From NCBI GenBank assembly GCA_034436375.1, contig DAOTVS010000162.1, positions 1-15,544 on the forward strand: DNA of 15,544 nt, read 5' to 3'. The notes below the pieces were generated by a model. The model was not told where the DNA came from. It searched no databases and saw only the letters and a list, made by a program, of their open reading frames with translations. Each line of letters opens with the position of its first letter. Positions within the stretch are counted from its first letter, which is position 1. This stretch comes from DAOTVS01 sp034436375 (GTDB lineage: Bacteria > Chloroflexota > Anaerolineae > SpSt-313). A program made the translations under genes and the position numbers. Shown here piece after piece: positions 6,581-13,459 of this stretch.

Positions 6581-7765
6581 CTATTTCAAAAGCTCCGCGG
6601 CGATGGCGGCATAGCCGCGTGAGGCGGCGATGACGTCGCTCAGCCGAATCTGCTCGTCGGCCACGTGCGCGTGCTTTTCTTCCCCAGGGCCAAAACCCAG
6701 GGTGGGGATGCCGGCCGTGCCGGCGGTATAGACCCCATCGGTGGAGAACTGCCAGCAGTGCAGGCGTGGCCGGGCGCCCAACGCCCCTTCCAGCGCCTGT
6801 GTGCAGTGCGCAATCAGCGGATCGTTCTCGGCCATCAGCCAGGGGGGAAAATACTCCCGCGCCCGGCACTTGTAACCGGTATAACTGCTGGCCTCATAGT
6901 CGGTCACGGCGATTTCGGCTGCCACGCCCTCGCGGCTGATGACGCGCCGCAGCTCGGTGAGCGCCTTGACCTCCGTCTCTTCTTCTGTCAGCCGCCGATC
7001 AACATAGAGAGTGCAGTGGTGGGGCACCGCATTGCGGCTCTCTGCCAGCGAATCGATCTCGGTGACGGCAACCGAGCCCCGGCCCAGGGTCGACTCGTGG
7101 TTGAGTTGCTGCGCCAGCAGCTCGATGCCCACGATCACACGCGCCGCGCCGTAGATCGCATTCTGGCCCGCTTCGGGGCTGGCGGCGTGGCATGAGCGCC
7201 CGCGCACCGTGATCGAAGCCTCCAGGCGGCCGCGCTGCCCTCGGGCCAGGCCCAGGTTAGTCGGCTCGCCCAGAATGCAGAAATCGGGCTCGATACCCTG
7301 CCCCTCGATCACTTCGCGGATGGCCAGGCCCTCGCAGGGCTCCTCCTGCACCACCATGGCCAGCACCAGCGTACCACGGCGGGGGAGTCCCTTATCGAGC
7401 AGGCGCCGGGCGCCATAGATCATGGCGGCGATGGCGCCTTTCATATCAGCTGCCCCCCGGCCATAGAGGATATCATCCTCGATTACGCCCCCATAAGGGT
7501 CATGACGCCAGCTCGCCTGCTCGCCCACATCGACGGTATCCATATGAGCATCGAAGAGCAGAGTTGGGCCTTCGCCCGTCCCCAGGCGCGCAATCACGTT
7601 CCCCATCGGGTCAACACGCACGTCGGGCAGGCCCAGACGCTGCATTTCAGCAACCACCAGTGCAGCAACGGCCCCTTCCTGCGTCGACAGGCTGGGCGTC
7701 TGCACCAACCGGCGCAGGAACTGGATCATCTCCATGTTCAGCGAAGAGGAAAGCGACCAGTCCAT
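6581..7765 (-). CDS. M20-family metallohydrolase (YgeY-like amidohydrolase/peptidase)
   Basis: Cytoplasmic di-metal hydrolase of the ArgE/DapE/CPG2 group, 394 aa. Metal ligands and catalytic residues are all visible: FDAHMDTV (His74, Asp76), ADMKG (Asp107, bridging), QEEP (Glu141 base, Glu142), LGEPTN (Glu167), and HAHVADE near the end (His367). The lid/dimerisation domain begins after GQRGRLE (176-182). Phrases such as GQRGRLE, HAASPEAGQNAIY and FGPGEEKHAH are those of the YgeY subgroup, annotated as linked to selenium-dependent purine/nucleobase catabolism. None of those partner genes is visible here, so the substrate is left open. AAGGAG lies 3 nt before the ATG at 7765, tight but the best start. 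No clear promoter is visible upstream; the leader holds the GGAACT arrays. Confidence 0.88.
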   Translation of the reverse strand: MDWSLSSSLNMEMIQFLRRLVQTPSLSTQEGAVAALVVAEMQRLGLPDVRVDPMGNVIARLGTGEGPTLLFDAHMDTVDVGEQASWRHDPYGGVIEDDILYGRGAADMKGAIAAMIYGARRLLDKGLPRRGTLVLAMVVQEEPCEGLAIREVIEGQGIEPDFCILGEPTNLGLARGQRGRLEASITVRGRSCHAASPEAGQNAIYGAARVIVGIELLAQQLNHESTLGRGSVAVTEIDSLAESRNAVPHHCTLYVDRRLTEEETEVKALTELRRVISREGVAAEIAVTDYEASSYTGYKCRAREYFPPWLMAENDPLIAHCTQALEGALGARPRLHCWQFSTDGVYTAGTAGIPTLGFGPGEEKHAHVADEQIRLSDVIAASRGYAAIAAELLK

Positions 7766-7802
7766 AATCTCCTTGTCGTATCCTTCCAGGTAAACAGACC
7801 AT

Positions 7803-7970
7803 GGGAACTCGTGGGAACTGAGAGAACTAATGGAACTCAGGGAACTGAGGGGACTTGTCCCAGACTGCTCAACCCGGCGTTTCCACAGTTTGCGGCGAGT
7901 TCTCCGAGCTTCGAGTTCCCATGAGATCCGACGAGTTCCTATGAGTTCCCCCAGTTCCGTCAGTTCCCCC
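7803..7970. repeat. inverted pair of GGAACT 9-10-bp tandem arrays
   Basis: The left array (7803-7856) has five GAACT cores starting at 7805, 7815, 7824, 7833 and 7842, then a GGACT at 7851. This gives a 9-10-bp period with unit GGAACT plus three variable bases. The right array (7898-7970) is the reverse complement: AGTTC cores at 7898, 7914, 7934, 7944, 7953 and 7962, with a decayed AGATC at 7924. About 41 bp separate them, and GGGAC-TT-GTCCC (7850-7861) lies next to the left array. The arrays can fold into a long imperfect stem. They fill the gap between the sugar transferase stop (7976) and the M20 start (7765), both on the minus strand. No coding potential is seen. The role is unknown; transcription barrier, protein-binding array or mobile microrepeat are all possible. 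Confidence 0.85.
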
Positions 7971-7975
7971 GATTC

Positions 7976-9403
7976 TCAATACGCGCCGCGCGCGAAGAGC
8001 ACTGCCGGCACCGTCTTGAGCATGATCTTCAAATCCAAGAATGGAGTCCAGTTTTCGATATAGTACAGGTCCAGGAGCACCATCTCATCGAAGGTGAGCT
8101 CGCTGCGGCCATTGGCCTGCCAGAGGCCGGTGATGCCGGGGGCTGCTTCCAGGCGGCGCCGGTGCCACGGCTGGTATTGCTCCACCTCTTTGGGCAGCGC
8201 CGGGCGAGGGCCCACCCAGCTCATCTCGCCCTTGAGCACGTTCCAGATGCTGGGCAGCTCATCCATGCTCGTCTTGCGCAGCCACTTGCCCACCCGGGTG
8301 CGGCGGGGATCGTCGCGCATCTTAAAGATGGGCCCCGAGGCTTCGTTGCGGTCAGCTAACTGGCCCTGGATCTGCTCGGCATTCTGGCACATGGTGCGGA
8401 ATTTGTAGATGGTGAAGGGGTGGCCAAAGCGCCCCACCCGCGTCTGCCGGAAGATCACCGGCCCTGGCGAATCGAGCTTGATCGCCAGGGCGATCAAGCC
8501 CATCAGTGGCGCCGCCACGATCAGCGCCACGCCAGAGATGACAACGTCAAAAAAACGCTTGATAGCCAGGTTGCGCCCGCGGATCAGGGGTTCCTTGACG
8601 CCGATCATGGGGATGCCGTTGAGTTCGTTCATCTCCACGTGGCTGAGGCTGAGCTGGAAAAGGTCAGGCACAATCTGCGCCCGCACCCGCTGCCGCTCGC
8701 ACTGCCCCATGATCGTCAGAATCTTGCGGTGCGCCATCCAGGGCAGGGCGATGATGACCTCATCCACGCCCATCTCCTCGACGATCGCTGGAATGCGATC
8801 GGTGCCGCCCAGGGCCCGGTAACGGCCGATGTCGGTCGAGCCCTTTTCGGGCAGGTCGTCGACAAAGCCCACCACCTGATAGCCGTATTCAGGCCGCGCT
8901 ACCAGGTTGCGCATGACCGTGCGGCCGGCCTCGCCCGCGCCCACGATCAGCACGCGTGTCACCCCAATGCCGCGCCGGCGCAGATAACCCTGCACCCCGC
9001 GCTCAACAGCACGGCTGAACCCCAGCAGCGCCAGCACCCAGAGCCCGGCATAGAAGAAGATCAGGCGCGAATAGTAAAAGCCCTGAAACAGGAAGATGAA
9101 AAAGATCACTGTGGCAATGCCCGTCAGGGTGCCGCGGAAAAGGATGCTCATCTCATCGAGCCAGGAGCGGCCGCGCCGCTGCACATAGGCGCCATCGAGC
9201 CAATACAGGACCAGAAGCACCCCTGTCAAGATCAGCGCCAGGCCTAAATAGTCACCATAGGGCCGCCAGAAACTGGGATCCACCATGCGAAACCACTGCA
9301 GCCGGTAGCGCCACCAGTAGGCGCCCAGAAAGCCCAGGTTGATTAAGAGGCCGTCGAGGACGAACTTGCAAATTGGCCAGGATCGTAGATTAGGCTTGCT
9401 CAT
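7976..9403 (-). CDS. polyprenyl-phosphate sugar-1-phosphate transferase (WbaP/WcaJ/CpsE type)
   Basis: Initiating enzyme of exopolysaccharide repeat-unit assembly. It transfers hexose-1-phosphate from a UDP-sugar to undecaprenyl phosphate at the inner membrane. The 475-aa length is typical. Four N-terminal membrane helices (about 14-32, 52-70, 90-108, 112-130) precede a Rossmann-like CoA_binding_3 domain with VLIVGAGEAGR (151-161). A membrane re-entrant hydrophobic segment (about 284-310) leads into the catalytic domain, with DSPGPVIFRQTRVG (311-324), YKFRTM (333-338), the Asp-Glu pair in MDELP (381-382), WVGPRP (396-401) and PGITGLWQ (422-429). GGGAGG lies 6 nt before the ATG, which overlaps the upstream glycosyltransferase stop as ATGA. 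The sugar (Glc or Gal) cannot be told from sequence. Confidence 0.95.
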   Translation of the reverse strand: MSKPNLRSWPICKFVLDGLLINLGFLGAYWWRYRLQWFRMVDPSFWRPYGDYLGLALILTGVLLVLYWLDGAYVQRRGRSWLDEMSILFRGTLTGIATVIFFIFLFQGFYYSRLIFFYAGLWVLALLGFSRAVERGVQGYLRRRGIGVTRVLIVGAGEAGRTVMRNLVARPEYGYQVVGFVDDLPEKGSTDIGRYRALGGTDRIPAIVEEMGVDEVIIALPWMAHRKILTIMGQCERQRVRAQIVPDLFQLSLSHVEMNELNGIPMIGVKEPLIRGRNLAIKRFFDVVISGVALIVAAPLMGLIALAIKLDSPGPVIFRQTRVGRFGHPFTIYKFRTMCQNAEQIQGQLADRNEASGPIFKMRDDPRRTRVGKWLRKTSMDELPSIWNVLKGEMSWVGPRPALPKEVEQYQPWHRRRLEAAPGITGLWQANGRSELTFDEMVLLDLYYIENWTPFLDLKIMLKTVPAVLFARGAY

Positions 9404-10557
9404 TTCCGGCCTCCCATAGAGCGGGAGTTTGACAACAGAGTATTGTAGATAGCTGCCGTTTCCCTGGCCGTGCGCTGCCAGGAGAACTGGGCGGCCCGCA
9501 CCGGCCCAGCTTGCCGCAGAGCCGCGGCCAGTTCGCCCTTGGCCAGGGCCTGCGTCAAGGCTGCCGCCAGAGCATCGGTATCATGAGGATCGACAAGCAG
9601 GGCAGCATCGCCCACCACCTCTGGCAACGACGAAGCCCGCGAGACAATCGACGGCGCCCCACAGGCCAGGGCTTCCAGGGCCGGCAGACCAAACCCCTCG
9701 TAGAGAGAAGGATAGATGAACCAGGAGGCGGCATTGTACCAGAGCGGCAACTCTGCCTGGGGCACAAAGCCGGCAAACTGTACGCGGTCATGCAAGCCCA
9801 AGCGCTCGACGGCAGCAAAGATGGCATCGTAATACCAGCCCTTGCCCCCGCAGATCACAAGCGGCGGCGCCTCAGGCACACGGGCCAGCGCTTCCAACAG
9901 GCGGGAAAGGTTTTTGCGCGGTTCCATCGTGCCCACACAGAGCAGAAAACGCTCGGGCAGGCTGCGCCGGCGGCGAAACTCCTCGACCTCAGCACGCGGC
10001 AGAGGGCGGTAGGCTTCATCAACCCCATTGGGCACCACGACAATCCGCTCCGCCGGCACGCCAAAGAGGTGGATAACATCTGCCTTGGTGCTGGCCGACA
10101 CGGTAATCACCCGCTCGGCATGGCGGGCCGTCCAGCGGGCCATAACCTGCTGATAGGTGCGCTGGGCAGGGCGAAAGGCCTCTGGATATAGCATAAAGCT
10201 CAGATCATGCACGGTTACCACCAGCCGGCAGGGCCGCAGGAAAGGACCCACATTGACTGGGGCGTGCAGCAAATCCACGCCGGCCCGCAACAGGGCCAAG
10301 GGCTGCAGGACCTGCTCCCACAGGATGCGCAGAGGAGGGCGGTTGGCGGGCAGCCGAAAACGGCGCACCTGCCAACCGGCAAATTCGTCGGCTCCTGCGG
10401 CGCCGAGATAGGCTGTAAGCCTCAATCCATCGGCGACCGCCGGCAGTGTGCGCAAAAGAGCGTGAATATACTGGCTGACGCCGGCATTGCGGTACCCGGC
10501 TTCGGGCGAGAGGAGTTGGGCGTTCAGCGCAACGTGCCCACCAGTCGGGCACCCCAC
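9400..10557 (-). CDS. GT4-family glycosyltransferase (mannosyltransferase-like)
   Basis: Cytoplasmic GT-B retaining glycosyltransferase, 385 aa from the GTG at 10557, probably extending the lipid-linked sugar made by the overlapping next gene. The N-terminal domain begins VALNAQLLSPEAGYRNAGVSQYI, typical of this group. The C-terminal domain has VGTMEPRKNL, WYNAASWFIYPSLYEGFGLP and the E-x7-E motif (Glu287 and Glu295). The start is uncertain. The frame is open to a TTG at 10662, with an ATG at 10599 and a GTG at 10581. A strong promoter (10589-10617) overlaps the ATG, so only the GTG codons at 10581 (leaderless) or 10557 (about 25-nt leader, weak GGAA) fit it. Family conservation begins only after 10557. 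Confidence 0.88.
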   Translation of the reverse strand: MGCPTGGHVALNAQLLSPEAGYRNAGVSQYIHALLRTLPAVADGLRLTAYLGAAGADEFAGWQVRRFRLPANRPPLRILWEQVLQPLALLRAGVDLLHAPVNVGPFLRPCRLVVTVHDLSFMLYPEAFRPAQRTYQQVMARWTARHAERVITVSASTKADVIHLFGVPAERIVVVPNGVDEAYRPLPRAEVEEFRRRRSLPERFLLCVGTMEPRKNLSRLLEALARVPEAPPLVICGGKGWYYDAIFAAVERLGLHDRVQFAGFVPQAELPLWYNAASWFIYPSLYEGFGLPALEALACGAPSIVSRASSLPEVVGDAALLVDPHDTDALAAALTQALAKGELAAALRQAGPVRAAQFSWQRTARETAAIYNTLLSNSRSMGGRK

Positions 10558-10588
10558 AGAATTCCGACTGTTGGATTCCACAGCGGGA

Positions 10589-10617
10589 ATTATACCCATA
10601 GATTGTGCAACTGCCAA
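10589..10617 (-). promoter_or_regulatory. sigma-70 promoter of the GT4-sugar transferase operon
   Basis: On the minus strand TTGGCA (10612-10617) and TATAAT (10589-10594) are 17 bp apart. The predicted start is at 10581-10583, which is directly at the in-frame GTG at 10581. A leaderless mRNA is therefore possible. The surrounding DNA is locally AT-rich (10560-10700) compared with the rest of the window, as expected for a control region. Confidence 0.65.
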
Positions 10618-10689
10618 ACCACCAGGCCATATCCATAGGCCAGATTTCCATACTTTATCCAATTCATTGAGAACACTTTCGCTGTTCGT

Positions 10690-10747
10690 AAAAAAGTCGG
10701 CTGGCCGAGCTTTGACCTCCCGGAGGCCCGGGGCCCCCCGGGGAGGG
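10690..10747 (-). terminator. GC-rich palindrome and intrinsic terminator after the 71-aa gene
   Basis: Reading the minus strand after the stop at 10756, a very GC-rich imperfect palindrome (10716-10746, CCTCC arms paired with GGAGG) comes first. Then comes a small hairpin TCGG-CCAG-CCGA (10697-10708), followed at once by CTTTTTT (T-run 10690-10695). The second part is a canonical Rho-independent terminator. It separates the small gene from the glycosyltransferase promoter downstream. Confidence 0.65.
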
Positions 10748-10755
10748 TTTGTTTC

Positions 10756-10971
10756 CTAATGTCGGATGGCGCCTTCGATCTTGCCTGCGACCTCTCCCAC
10801 CTTGGCGCCTACGCCACCCGCTGCCTGAGCGCCAATGAGCGCATCGATCTCACTGGAAGCCGAGGAGGGCAGGCGATCTTTCAGATAGTTGATGGTCGTC
10901 GTCGCTGCTTGCCGGGCCTGGCTCTCGGAAACCCCTGTCCGATCCATGATCATTTTGACCAGCTCTTCCAT
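10756..10971 (-). CDS. small conserved-looking protein, 71 aa, function unknown
   Basis: A convincing small gene: GAGGAGGA lies 7 nt before the ATG at 10971, and an intrinsic terminator follows the stop. The protein begins MEELVKMIMDRTGVSESQARQ, a helical pattern (three-helix, amphipathic) seen in small bacterial proteins of about 70-100 aa that are annotated as hypothetical or loosely DUF2267/DUF937-like. The C-terminal third is Gly/Ala-rich (GAQAAGGVGAKVGEVAGKIEG). No signal peptide, membrane helix or Cys is present. A GGCCCG/CGGGCC hairpin (10990-11008) sits in the leader just upstream of the ribosome site. It is divergent from the GH20 gene. I do not assign a function. Confidence 0.8.
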   Translation of the reverse strand: MEELVKMIMDRTGVSESQARQAATTTINYLKDRLPSSASSEIDALIGAQAAGGVGAKVGEVAGKIEGAIRH

Positions 10972-10989
10972 TGTATCTTCCTCCTCTCA

Positions 10990-11008
10990 GGCCCGCGTAG
11001 ATCGGGCC
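10990..11008 (-). promoter_or_regulatory. leader hairpin next to the ribosome site of the 71-aa gene
   Basis: GGCCCG (10990-10995) and CGGGCC (11003-11008) form a perfect 6-bp stem with a 7-nt loop. In the minus-strand mRNA this ends about 4 nt before the GAGGAGG ribosome site. It could shape access of ribosomes or stabilise the 5' end. No known riboswitch is recognised. No convincing minus-strand promoter was found between here and 11110. Confidence 0.35.
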
Positions 11009-11071
11009 ACAAGTCCTACGAGCAATCAGGGTGCCAGGGTGTATGCAAGACGTTTCGCCCTTTGTGCAGTT

Positions 11072-11099
11072 TTGCGGGCTCCCTGCTCCGCACTATAAT
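11072..11099 (+). promoter_or_regulatory. sigma-70 promoter of the GH20 gene
   Basis: TTGCGG (11072-11077) and a consensus TATAAT (11094-11099) are 16 bp apart, giving a start near 11106 and a leader of about 100 nt. The leader contains the dyad at 11135-11147 and the ribosome site AGGAGG at 11197-11202. Confidence 0.65.
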
Positions 11100-11134
11100 C
11101 ATGTTACACTGATTCCCTCTACTGACCCAGACTG

Positions 11135-11147
11135 TTTGCTGTGCAAA
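11135..11147. promoter_or_regulatory. 13-bp dyad TTTGC-TGT-GCAAA in the GH20 leader
   Basis: Perfect 5-bp inverted repeat around TGT, located about 30 bp downstream of the predicted GH20 start of transcription. This is a position from which a bound repressor would block elongation. A dyad of the same build (CTTGT-TGT-ACAAG) lies after the gene at 13269-13281. No regulator gene is next to it, and the binding protein is unknown. Confidence 0.35.
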
Positions 11148-11208
11148 TGGTGTGTCAGGTTCGTCTGGCCGCACGCCTATGGCCGTTTGCGCATCGAGGA
11201 GGTTCCCC

Positions 11209-13251
11209 GTGGAAGAATCTCTGCATCTGGTCCCCCGGCCGCGTACTGTGGAGCGTCGCGCCGGATCATGGGCTCTTGCGCCCCACACGCTAATCTGCCT
11301 GGCCGCCGGCGCCGATGACGATGATCTTTTCGCCGCCCGCCAGTTGCAGGCTGAGATTGCCCAAGCCACCGGCTTGACCCTGGCCATCGAGCGCCAACTG
11401 CGCCCGCACCAGCGCCAGGATACCATCATCCTTTTGCGCGCAGAGCGCGATCGGGCCATTTTCCCACCGGCGGATTTCGGCTGGGAGCCGCCAGCGCAGG
11501 CGCTCCCCGACCAGGCCTATCAACTCACCATTAGTGCCCAGGGCGCTGTGGTCGTGGCTGAAAGCGCCGCCGGCCTGTTCTATGGCGTGCAGACCTTGCG
11601 GCAGCTCGTGCGCCTGCACGCGCCCGCGCTGCCGCAGGTTTACATCGATGACCGGCCCGCCCTGGCCGAGCGTGGCGTGATGCTCGACGTCTGCCGCGCC
11701 AAGGTGCCCACGCTGGCTACGCTGCTGGAGCTGGTGGAAAAACTCTCCTTCTTCAAGATCAACCAGTTCCAGATGCACAACGAGCAGGCCTTTTACTTTC
11801 CCCATCACCCGGATATCGGCGCCAATGGCGCCCGCCTGACCAACGAGGAGATCCTCGAGCTCGACGCCCATTGCCGGCGCCACCACATTGAGCTGGTGCC
11901 CAACCTGCAATCCTTTGGGCACATGCAGAACATTCTCAGCCTGCCCCAATACCGTCACCTGGCCGAGACCGAAATGTGCTGGTCCATCGCCCCCACAGAG
12001 GAGGGCTACCGCTTCCTCGACGAGCTCTATGGTGATTTCCTGCCTGCCTTTTCCTCCCGGCAGCTCAATATCAACTGCGATGAGACTTATGACCTGGGGC
12101 AGGGCCGCTCAGAGGCGCGCTGCGCGCAGATCGGCCCCGGCCGCCTCTACCTGGAGCACATTCTGCGCGTGCGCGAGCTTGCCGCCCGCCATGGCAAGCG
12201 CCTGCAAATGTGGGGCGATATCCTCCTGCAACACCCCGAAGTGATCGACGACCTGCCCCAGGATATCACCCTGCTCGATTGGCACTATGAAGCGGAGGAG
12301 ACCTACCCTTCGGTCGCCCTCTTTGCCCAGCAAGGGCGCCGTTTCCTGGTGTGCCCGGGCACATCCTCGTGGAACACCCTCTTCCCGCGCATCGACAATG
12401 CGAACAGCAATATCCGCACGCTGGCGCGTGAGGGCGCCGCCTACGGGGCATCGGGCCTGTTGAATACCGACTGGGGCGATCACGGCCACTATCAGCCCCT
12501 GGGCCAGTCTTTCTACGGCTATGCTTTTGGCGCCGAGCAGGCCTGGACGGGCGGCCAGACCCCCGATGACGTCTTTGATCCAGCCTTTGGCTGCCTCTTC
12601 TTCGGCCCCGAGCAGGGTGAGGCGGTCGTGCGGGCCATCCGCCAGTTGGGCGCGGTGAACCTGCTGCCGGGCCTGGCGCGCCCGAACGCTTCGTTTTCGG
12701 TCTATGCCCTTTTTGATGAGCCACTCAATGGCATGACCATCGAGGGGCTGCCCCCCGAGTCGCTGCAGGGCATGCGGCAGGCCGGGGCCGAGGCCGAGGC
12801 CGCCTTTAACGCCGCCGCCCCTGGCAACCGCGAGGCGCTGACGCTGCGCGAGATGGCCTTCTCGGCGCGCCTGATGGCCGAAGCGGGTGAGAAGGTAGCC
12901 CTCAGCCAACGCATCCGCGCCGACTGGCAATCTATCGCCGCTTCAGTGCTCAAGAAAGAAGACGCCCTGGCCGAGATCGATCAGTGGCTCGCCGCCCTGG
13001 ACCAGCACTGGGAGAAGATGCTCCGCCTGCGCGCCGAATTCATCGAAATCTGGCAGGCGCGGGCCAAGCCGGGAGGCATCGGCCAGGCACTGCAGAACTA
13101 CCGCGACGTGCTGGCGCGCTTCGATGTGGCCGCCTACTGGCTGCGTACTCAGCGCCAGGCCCTCGCCGCCGGCAAGCCGCTGGATGGCGCCCTGGCCAGC
13201 TATGGCCTTGTGGATTACCGCATCCTATGGGAGCGGCGCGCTCTGATGTAG
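11209..13251 (+). CDS. GH20 beta-N-acetylhexosaminidase (hexosaminidase D-like)
   Basis: Glycoside hydrolase family 20, 680 aa, removing terminal GlcNAc/GalNAc by substrate-assisted catalysis. The frame is open to 11152, but the GTG at 11209 has AGGAGG 6 nt upstream and starts directly before LHLVPRPRTVE. An N-terminal GH20b alpha/beta domain spans about 1-140 (QAYQLTISAQG...GLFYGVQTLRQL). The TIM barrel follows from about 147 (LAERGVMLDVCR). The catalytic Asp-Glu pair is Asp291-Glu292 in LNINCDETYDLG; the Cys-Asp-Glu form is that of the hexosaminidase D subgroup. Substrate-binding Trp candidates occur in MWGDILL, DWHYEAEE and TDWGDHGHY. About 200 helical residues extend the C-terminus. No signal peptide is visible, so a cytoplasmic role in amino-sugar turnover is likely. 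It has its own promoter. Confidence 0.93.
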   Translation: MEESLHLVPRPRTVERRAGSWALAPHTLICLAAGADDDDLFAARQLQAEIAQATGLTLAIERQLRPHQRQDTIILLRAERDRAIFPPADFGWEPPAQALPDQAYQLTISAQGAVVVAESAAGLFYGVQTLRQLVRLHAPALPQVYIDDRPALAERGVMLDVCRAKVPTLATLLELVEKLSFFKINQFQMHNEQAFYFPHHPDIGANGARLTNEEILELDAHCRRHHIELVPNLQSFGHMQNILSLPQYRHLAETEMCWSIAPTEEGYRFLDELYGDFLPAFSSRQLNINCDETYDLGQGRSEARCAQIGPGRLYLEHILRVRELAARHGKRLQMWGDILLQHPEVIDDLPQDITLLDWHYEAEETYPSVALFAQQGRRFLVCPGTSSWNTLFPRIDNANSNIRTLAREGAAYGASGLLNTDWGDHGHYQPLGQSFYGYAFGAEQAWTGGQTPDDVFDPAFGCLFFGPEQGEAVVRAIRQLGAVNLLPGLARPNASFSVYALFDEPLNGMTIEGLPPESLQGMRQAGAEAEAAFNAAAPGNREALTLREMAFSARLMAEAGEKVALSQRIRADWQSIAASVLKKEDALAEIDQWLAALDQHWEKMLRLRAEFIEIWQARAKPGGIGQALQNYRDVLARFDVAAYWLRTQRQALAAGKPLDGALASYGLVDYRILWERRALM

Positions 13252-13268
13252 CCCAGCTATGCCCCTGC

Positions 13269-13281
13269 CTTGTTGTACAAG
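13269..13281. promoter_or_regulatory. 13-bp dyad CTTGT-TGT-ACAAG downstream of the GH20 gene
   Basis: Perfect 5-bp inverted repeat around TGT, 17 bp after the GH20 stop. It shares the consensus YTTGYTGTRCAAR with the dyad in the GH20 leader at 11135-11147. It could be an operator for the downstream membrane-protein gene, though I see no clear promoter between them, or chance. The binding protein is unknown. Confidence 0.3.
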
Positions 13282-13313
13282 TCGATATGGCGGGCAGTGG
13301 AGGTCGGGAGCGT

Positions 13314-13420
13314 AGGCTTGTAGTAAGGGAGAGGGGGAGCCGGATGGCCCACAAGCCCCATATGCTTCTGTGGAACCTGTTTGAGGCCATCCGGCTCCCC
13401 CTCTCCCTCCCTACAAGCCT
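13314..13420. repeat. 107-bp element with 36-bp near-perfect inverted repeats
   Basis: The left arm (13314-13349) and right arm (13385-13420) are 36 nt each, complementary at 34 positions; the two mismatches are adjacent (TA at 13323-13325 region against GG). The 35-nt centre contains a smaller imperfect dyad (CACAAGC against GCTTCTGTG), so a transcript would fold into a long rod with a second hairpin at its tip. It lies between two plus-strand genes. There is no T-run, no transposase and no obvious target-site duplication. It could be a MITE-like or REP-like mobile palindrome, or a Rho-independent-like barrier or mRNA stabiliser. Nothing else coding is seen in 13252-13459. Confidence 0.85.
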
Positions 13421-13459
13421 GCCTGCAGGCATTAGTGATAACCGCTGAGGAGAGTGCCA

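Noticed and set aside
6462..6869. Minus-strand 135-codon frame overlapping the M20 3' end as a separate gene
   Set aside because: It is out of frame with the hydrolase across conserved sequence and has no ribosome site. Its RLSDAIAA similarity is explained by the short duplication.
7803..7970. CRISPR array
   Set aside because: Units are 9-10 bp with 3-base variable parts, inverted halfway, with no 28-37-bp repeats, spacers or cas genes.
8420..9247. 275-codon plus-strand frame opposite the sugar transferase
   Set aside because: Antisense shadow. The minus strand has every motif of the WbaP-type family.
11290..12930. Minus-strand frames of 222 and 273 codons opposite the GH20 gene
   Set aside because: The plus strand encodes a complete GH20 enzyme with promoter and ribosome site. 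The minus products have no family features.
13314..13420. Insertion sequence or transposon
   Set aside because: Only 107 bp, with no transposase frame and no visible target duplication. At most a non-autonomous element, so it is reported as a repeat.
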